Shown here: positions 61,967 to 64,000 of the stretch, in pieces
How positions within the stretch are numbered: the stretch's first letter is position 1
Layout of the letters: the number at the start of each line of letters is the position of its first letter
IMG/VR virus record: IMGVR_UViG_3300029983_000015
Location: 1-64,000 of that record
Source of the DNA: a virus
Length of the DNA: 64,000 bases
Strand: one strand, 5' to 3'
Translations under genes and position numbers: made by a program
The notes under the pieces: generated by a model
Seen by the model: the letters and a program-made list of their open reading frames with translations, nothing else
What the model was told of the DNA's origin: nothing
The model's database searches: none

Positions 61967-62062
61967 ACAATTTAATTTGAAATATTGTATAATTATTTGA
62001 AAAAATTATACTTTTTATATTATAGAAAAATATTTAAATTGTTTATATTTTTTGAAAAATAA

Positions 62063-62074
62063 TTATATATATAC
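62063..62074 (+). promoter_or_regulatory. Late-promoter-like TATATATA box
   Basis: TTATATATATAC 5-16 nt before the chosen ATG at 62079. Confidence 0.4.
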
Positions 62075-62078
62075 CTAC

Positions 62079-62501
62079 ATGATAACAGAATTCAAAATAT
62101 TTGAGAACTCAGAAGATAAGATTACAATAATTTTAAATGACGTAATAGATTATTTCGATGGTGATGATGACTCAATAAGAAATTTCATATTTAAATTACT
62201 TGATTATAATGATAACAATATAGTTGAATTTGATTGTAAAAAATGTACCATGATGATTAATGGAGTAACCAATTTTATGCATTCAAATAAACATCACAAA
62301 GGTGTAATACGAGGTAGATCATATGGATTTAGTAATGAATTTCATTATATATATTTAACAATAATATTAAAAAGAATAAAATATGATCATGATGTAGACA
62401 CAAATTCTCCAACTACTATTTATGGCTATGTTCCTGATGAAATTAAAAAAATTGTTAATGATATAAATATAAAAAGAGAAGCAAAAAAATTTAATATATG
62501 A
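62079..62501 (+). CDS. N-tag/KFN-tag protein, 140 aa
   Basis: ATG at 62079 chosen over the in-frame one at 62052, since it puts MITEFKIFENSE at the N-terminus and leaves the promoter box upstream. Ends KKFNI. Paralogue of the next gene: shared ITIILNDVIDYFDGD/TTLILNDLMIYYNGN and DTNSPTTIYGYV/NVNSPFTIYGNI. Body unknown. IFE followed by N at the tag end could be a processing site. Confidence 0.7.
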   Translation: MITEFKIFENSEDKITIILNDVIDYFDGDDDSIRNFIFKLLDYNDNNIVEFDCKKCTMMINGVTNFMHSNKHHKGVIRGRSYGFSNEFHYIYLTIILKRIKYDHDVDTNSPTTIYGYVPDEIKKIVNDINIKREAKKFNI

Positions 62502-62935
62502 TAACAAATTTTAAAGTATTTGAGAATGTAGAAAATGAAACAACATTAATTTTAAATGATTTGATGATTTATTATAATGGAAACCAGAATAAAATAAAAA
62601 AATTTATTACAGATTTGTTAGCTCCTGGTAAAGTAGTTAAATTTAATTTTAATTATGGTTATGATAATAGTTTATTTGAATTCATACCAATTGTAGAAGG
62701 ATGTACAGGTATTATTGATAAAGTTCATGAATGTACTGTTGGATATAAAGGAACACTACAACACAAAGAAAAAGAATTTGTGATATTATCATTAATATTA
62801 AAAAATTATCCTAATATTGAATATAGAATTAATGTCAATTCACCATTTACTATTTATGGAAATATAACAGAAAAACAAAAAATTATTATTGAAGAATTGA
62901 ATTTAATAAGAAATGCGAACAAATTTAACTTGTAA
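62498..62935 (+). CDS. N-tag/KFN-tag protein, paralogue, 145 aa
   Basis: Begins MITNFKVFENVE and ends NKFNL, with AAC and TTG codons where most copies use AAT and TTA/ATA, so the peptide rather than the DNA is kept. Overlaps its paralogue by 4 nt. Function unknown. Confidence 0.7.
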   Translation: MITNFKVFENVENETTLILNDLMIYYNGNQNKIKKFITDLLAPGKVVKFNFNYGYDNSLFEFIPIVEGCTGIIDKVHECTVGYKGTLQHKEKEFVILSLILKNYPNIEYRINVNSPFTIYGNITEKQKIIIEELNLIRNANKFNL

Positions 62936-63026
62936 TAATATAAAAAAATATAATAATATGCAATTTATTAATATTTTGTGAGTATTTTTTATAATTTTGT
63001 AAATTGTACTTATAAACAAATTTAAT

Positions 63027-63458
63027 ATGATAGAAAAAAATAATATAGTCATAAAAATTAGCTCTGATACTGAAATTTTTATAAATAATTATGAAAAAAT
63101 ATATAAGAATAAATATGGTGAAAAAATAACTGATAATTACACATATAGAAATATACCAATTTCTTGTTATGATGAATTTTCTATGCTAATATTTATGTAT
63201 AAACATCCTGATGTCTGGAAAACAGAGGATAAAAAGAAAGATAAAAAAACTCAAAGAGAAATAAAAAAATATACATTAAATTCTATAATAACAAAAATAG
63301 AAAATACTCCTAAATTATATTATGAAATAGAAGAATATACGAATAAAACATCAATGGATTGGAAGAGTTCATATTTCATTTTTTCATTCTATTTATTTCT
63401 AAATGCGGTAAATTATACTCCAACATGGATAAAATCTACTATGAAATTTAATTTATAA
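63027..63458 (+). CDS. KFN-tagged protein, 143 aa
   Basis: Begins MIEKNNIVIKISSDTEIFIN, with no clear N-tag; ends MKFNL. The C-terminal half has an aromatic-rich helix (SSYFIFSFYLFLNAVNYTPT). Unknown. The only KFN protein here without a recognisable N-tag. Confidence 0.6.
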   Translation: MIEKNNIVIKISSDTEIFINNYEKIYKNKYGEKITDNYTYRNIPISCYDEFSMLIFMYKHPDVWKTEDKKKDKKTQREIKKYTLNSIITKIENTPKLYYEIEEYTNKTSMDWKSSYFIFSFYLFLNAVNYTPTWIKSTMKFNL

Positions 63459-63473
63459 AAATAATATTAGAAT

Positions 63474-63812
63474 GTGATAATAGAAAGATTTAATATATTT
63501 AAAAACAAAGAAGAAAAATATTTCTTGATTTTACACAGACCAAATGAAGGAGATTATTCTATATTATATAAACTTACTCACGGAATTGAGGATTTTATTA
63601 CTACTGATGAAATAAATTCAAGTAATATAAATATTCTAAAAGGGAAAAATAATAATATTGAAAGTTTTCCTACAATTGAATTAGCCAATGATAGATTAGA
63701 TAATATACTACATAAATATAGTGATTCTCAATGGACTAATAGAAATAATTGGATGATAAAAACTTTTGACGAGTTGAATTTTTTATTCACTACAAATAAA
63801 TTTAATTTATAA
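63474..63812 (+). CDS. N-tag/KFN-tag protein, GTG start, 112 aa
   Basis: GTG at 63474 gives MIIERFNIFKNK (start read as Met); no ATG fits better. Ends NKFNL. Paralogue of the partial gene at 63815 (KYFLILHRPNEGDYSILYKL against KYLLILNRPTKGDKLILMNL). Unknown function. Confidence 0.65.
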   Translation: MIIERFNIFKNKEEKYFLILHRPNEGDYSILYKLTHGIEDFITTDEINSSNINILKGKNNNIESFPTIELANDRLDNILHKYSDSQWTNRNNWMIKTFDELNFLFTTNKFNL

Positions 63813-63814
63813 TT

Positions 63815-64000
63815 ATGATAGTAGAAAAATTTAACATATTTAAAAAGAAAGAAGAAAATAAACAAAAATATTTATTAATTTTGAATAGACCAACTAAAGG
63901 TGATAAATTGATATTGATGAATCTTCCATATGAATCTAGTGATGTAATATCTTCTATTGATATTAATAAATTTAATTCAAATACAATTTATAATATTAAT
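63815..64000 (+). CDS. Partial N-tagged protein, paralogue of 63474
   Basis: ATG at 63815; runs off the right edge after 62 residues. Begins MIVEKFNIFKKKEE and aligns with its upstream neighbour. Presumably ends with KFN beyond the window. Confidence 0.6.
   Translation, partial: MIVEKFNIFKKKEENKQKYLLILNRPTKGDKLILMNLPYESSDVISSIDINKFNSNTIYNIN

Overview
The window is very AT-rich, gene-dense DNA with small, often overlapping genes in long same-strand runs. It reads as part of the genome of a large tailed phage, most likely a T4-like (myovirus-type) jumbo phage of a Bacteroidota host. Reasons for phage: tail-fibre and other virion-like proteins, a fused Mre11/Rad50 (T4 gp47/gp46 type), NAD-dependent DNA ligase, thymidine kinase, a possible gp62-like clamp-loader subunit, tRNAs, and TATAAATA/TATATATA boxes like T4 late promoters. 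Reasons for Bacteroidota: several minus-strand upstream regions carry TTTG-(19-20 nt)-TAnnTTTG, the host sigma consensus of that phylum, and TATCTTTG recurs many times.

Layout. 0-4.6 kb (+): a run of small proteins sharing a short N-terminal motif (MKxxKxFE / MITxFxxFE) and the C-terminal tetrapeptide KFN(I/L/V/M). 4.6-9.4 kb (-): virion appendage genes, namely a GT25-like glycosyltransferase overlapping a tail fibre with a 10-residue solenoid repeat, and a Thr-rich repeat protein ending in a Hint (intein-like) domain. 9.5-12.4 kb (+): a second KFN-tag operon with 4-nt overlaps, including an ankyrin protein and a HAD nucleotidase. 12.45-13.15 kb (-): five tRNAs with leucine-type anticodons, a structured RNA and a host-type promoter. 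13.2-35.2 kb (mostly -): many small early-type genes, a large share ending in a second C-terminal motif, RKxKLxxLN, interspersed with an SPFH lipoprotein, ClpP, LigA, a peptide deformylase with an altered active site and a sirtuin. 35.3-46 kb (mixed): a trypsin-like protease, YkuK-like RNase H fold protein, nuclease-like protein, thymidine kinase, tandem RHH protein, NusG and an S1-domain protein. 46-51 kb: virion proteins. 51-62 kb: DUF1599-like protein, GH15-like glucoamylase, ClpC/ClpA ATPase, ClpS and the Mre11-Rad50 fusion. 62-64 kb (+): a third KFN-tag cluster running off the end.

How it fits together. The most striking feature is two mutually exclusive terminal-tag systems on dozens of otherwise unrelated small proteins. 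The N-terminal motif of the first set resembles the T4 capsid-targeting sequence (MKTYQEFIAE type) with possible (I/L)xE prohead-protease sites, so the set may be internal head proteins delivered with the DNA. The KFN C-terminus has no counterpart known to me. The second set carries a basic amphipathic C-terminal RKxKLxxLN tag, whose role is unknown. The phage also encodes a full Clp set (ClpP, a Clp ATPase with an IGF loop, ClpS), NusG and S1-domain proteins, and leucine tRNAs, suggesting substantial takeover of host proteolysis, transcription and translation.
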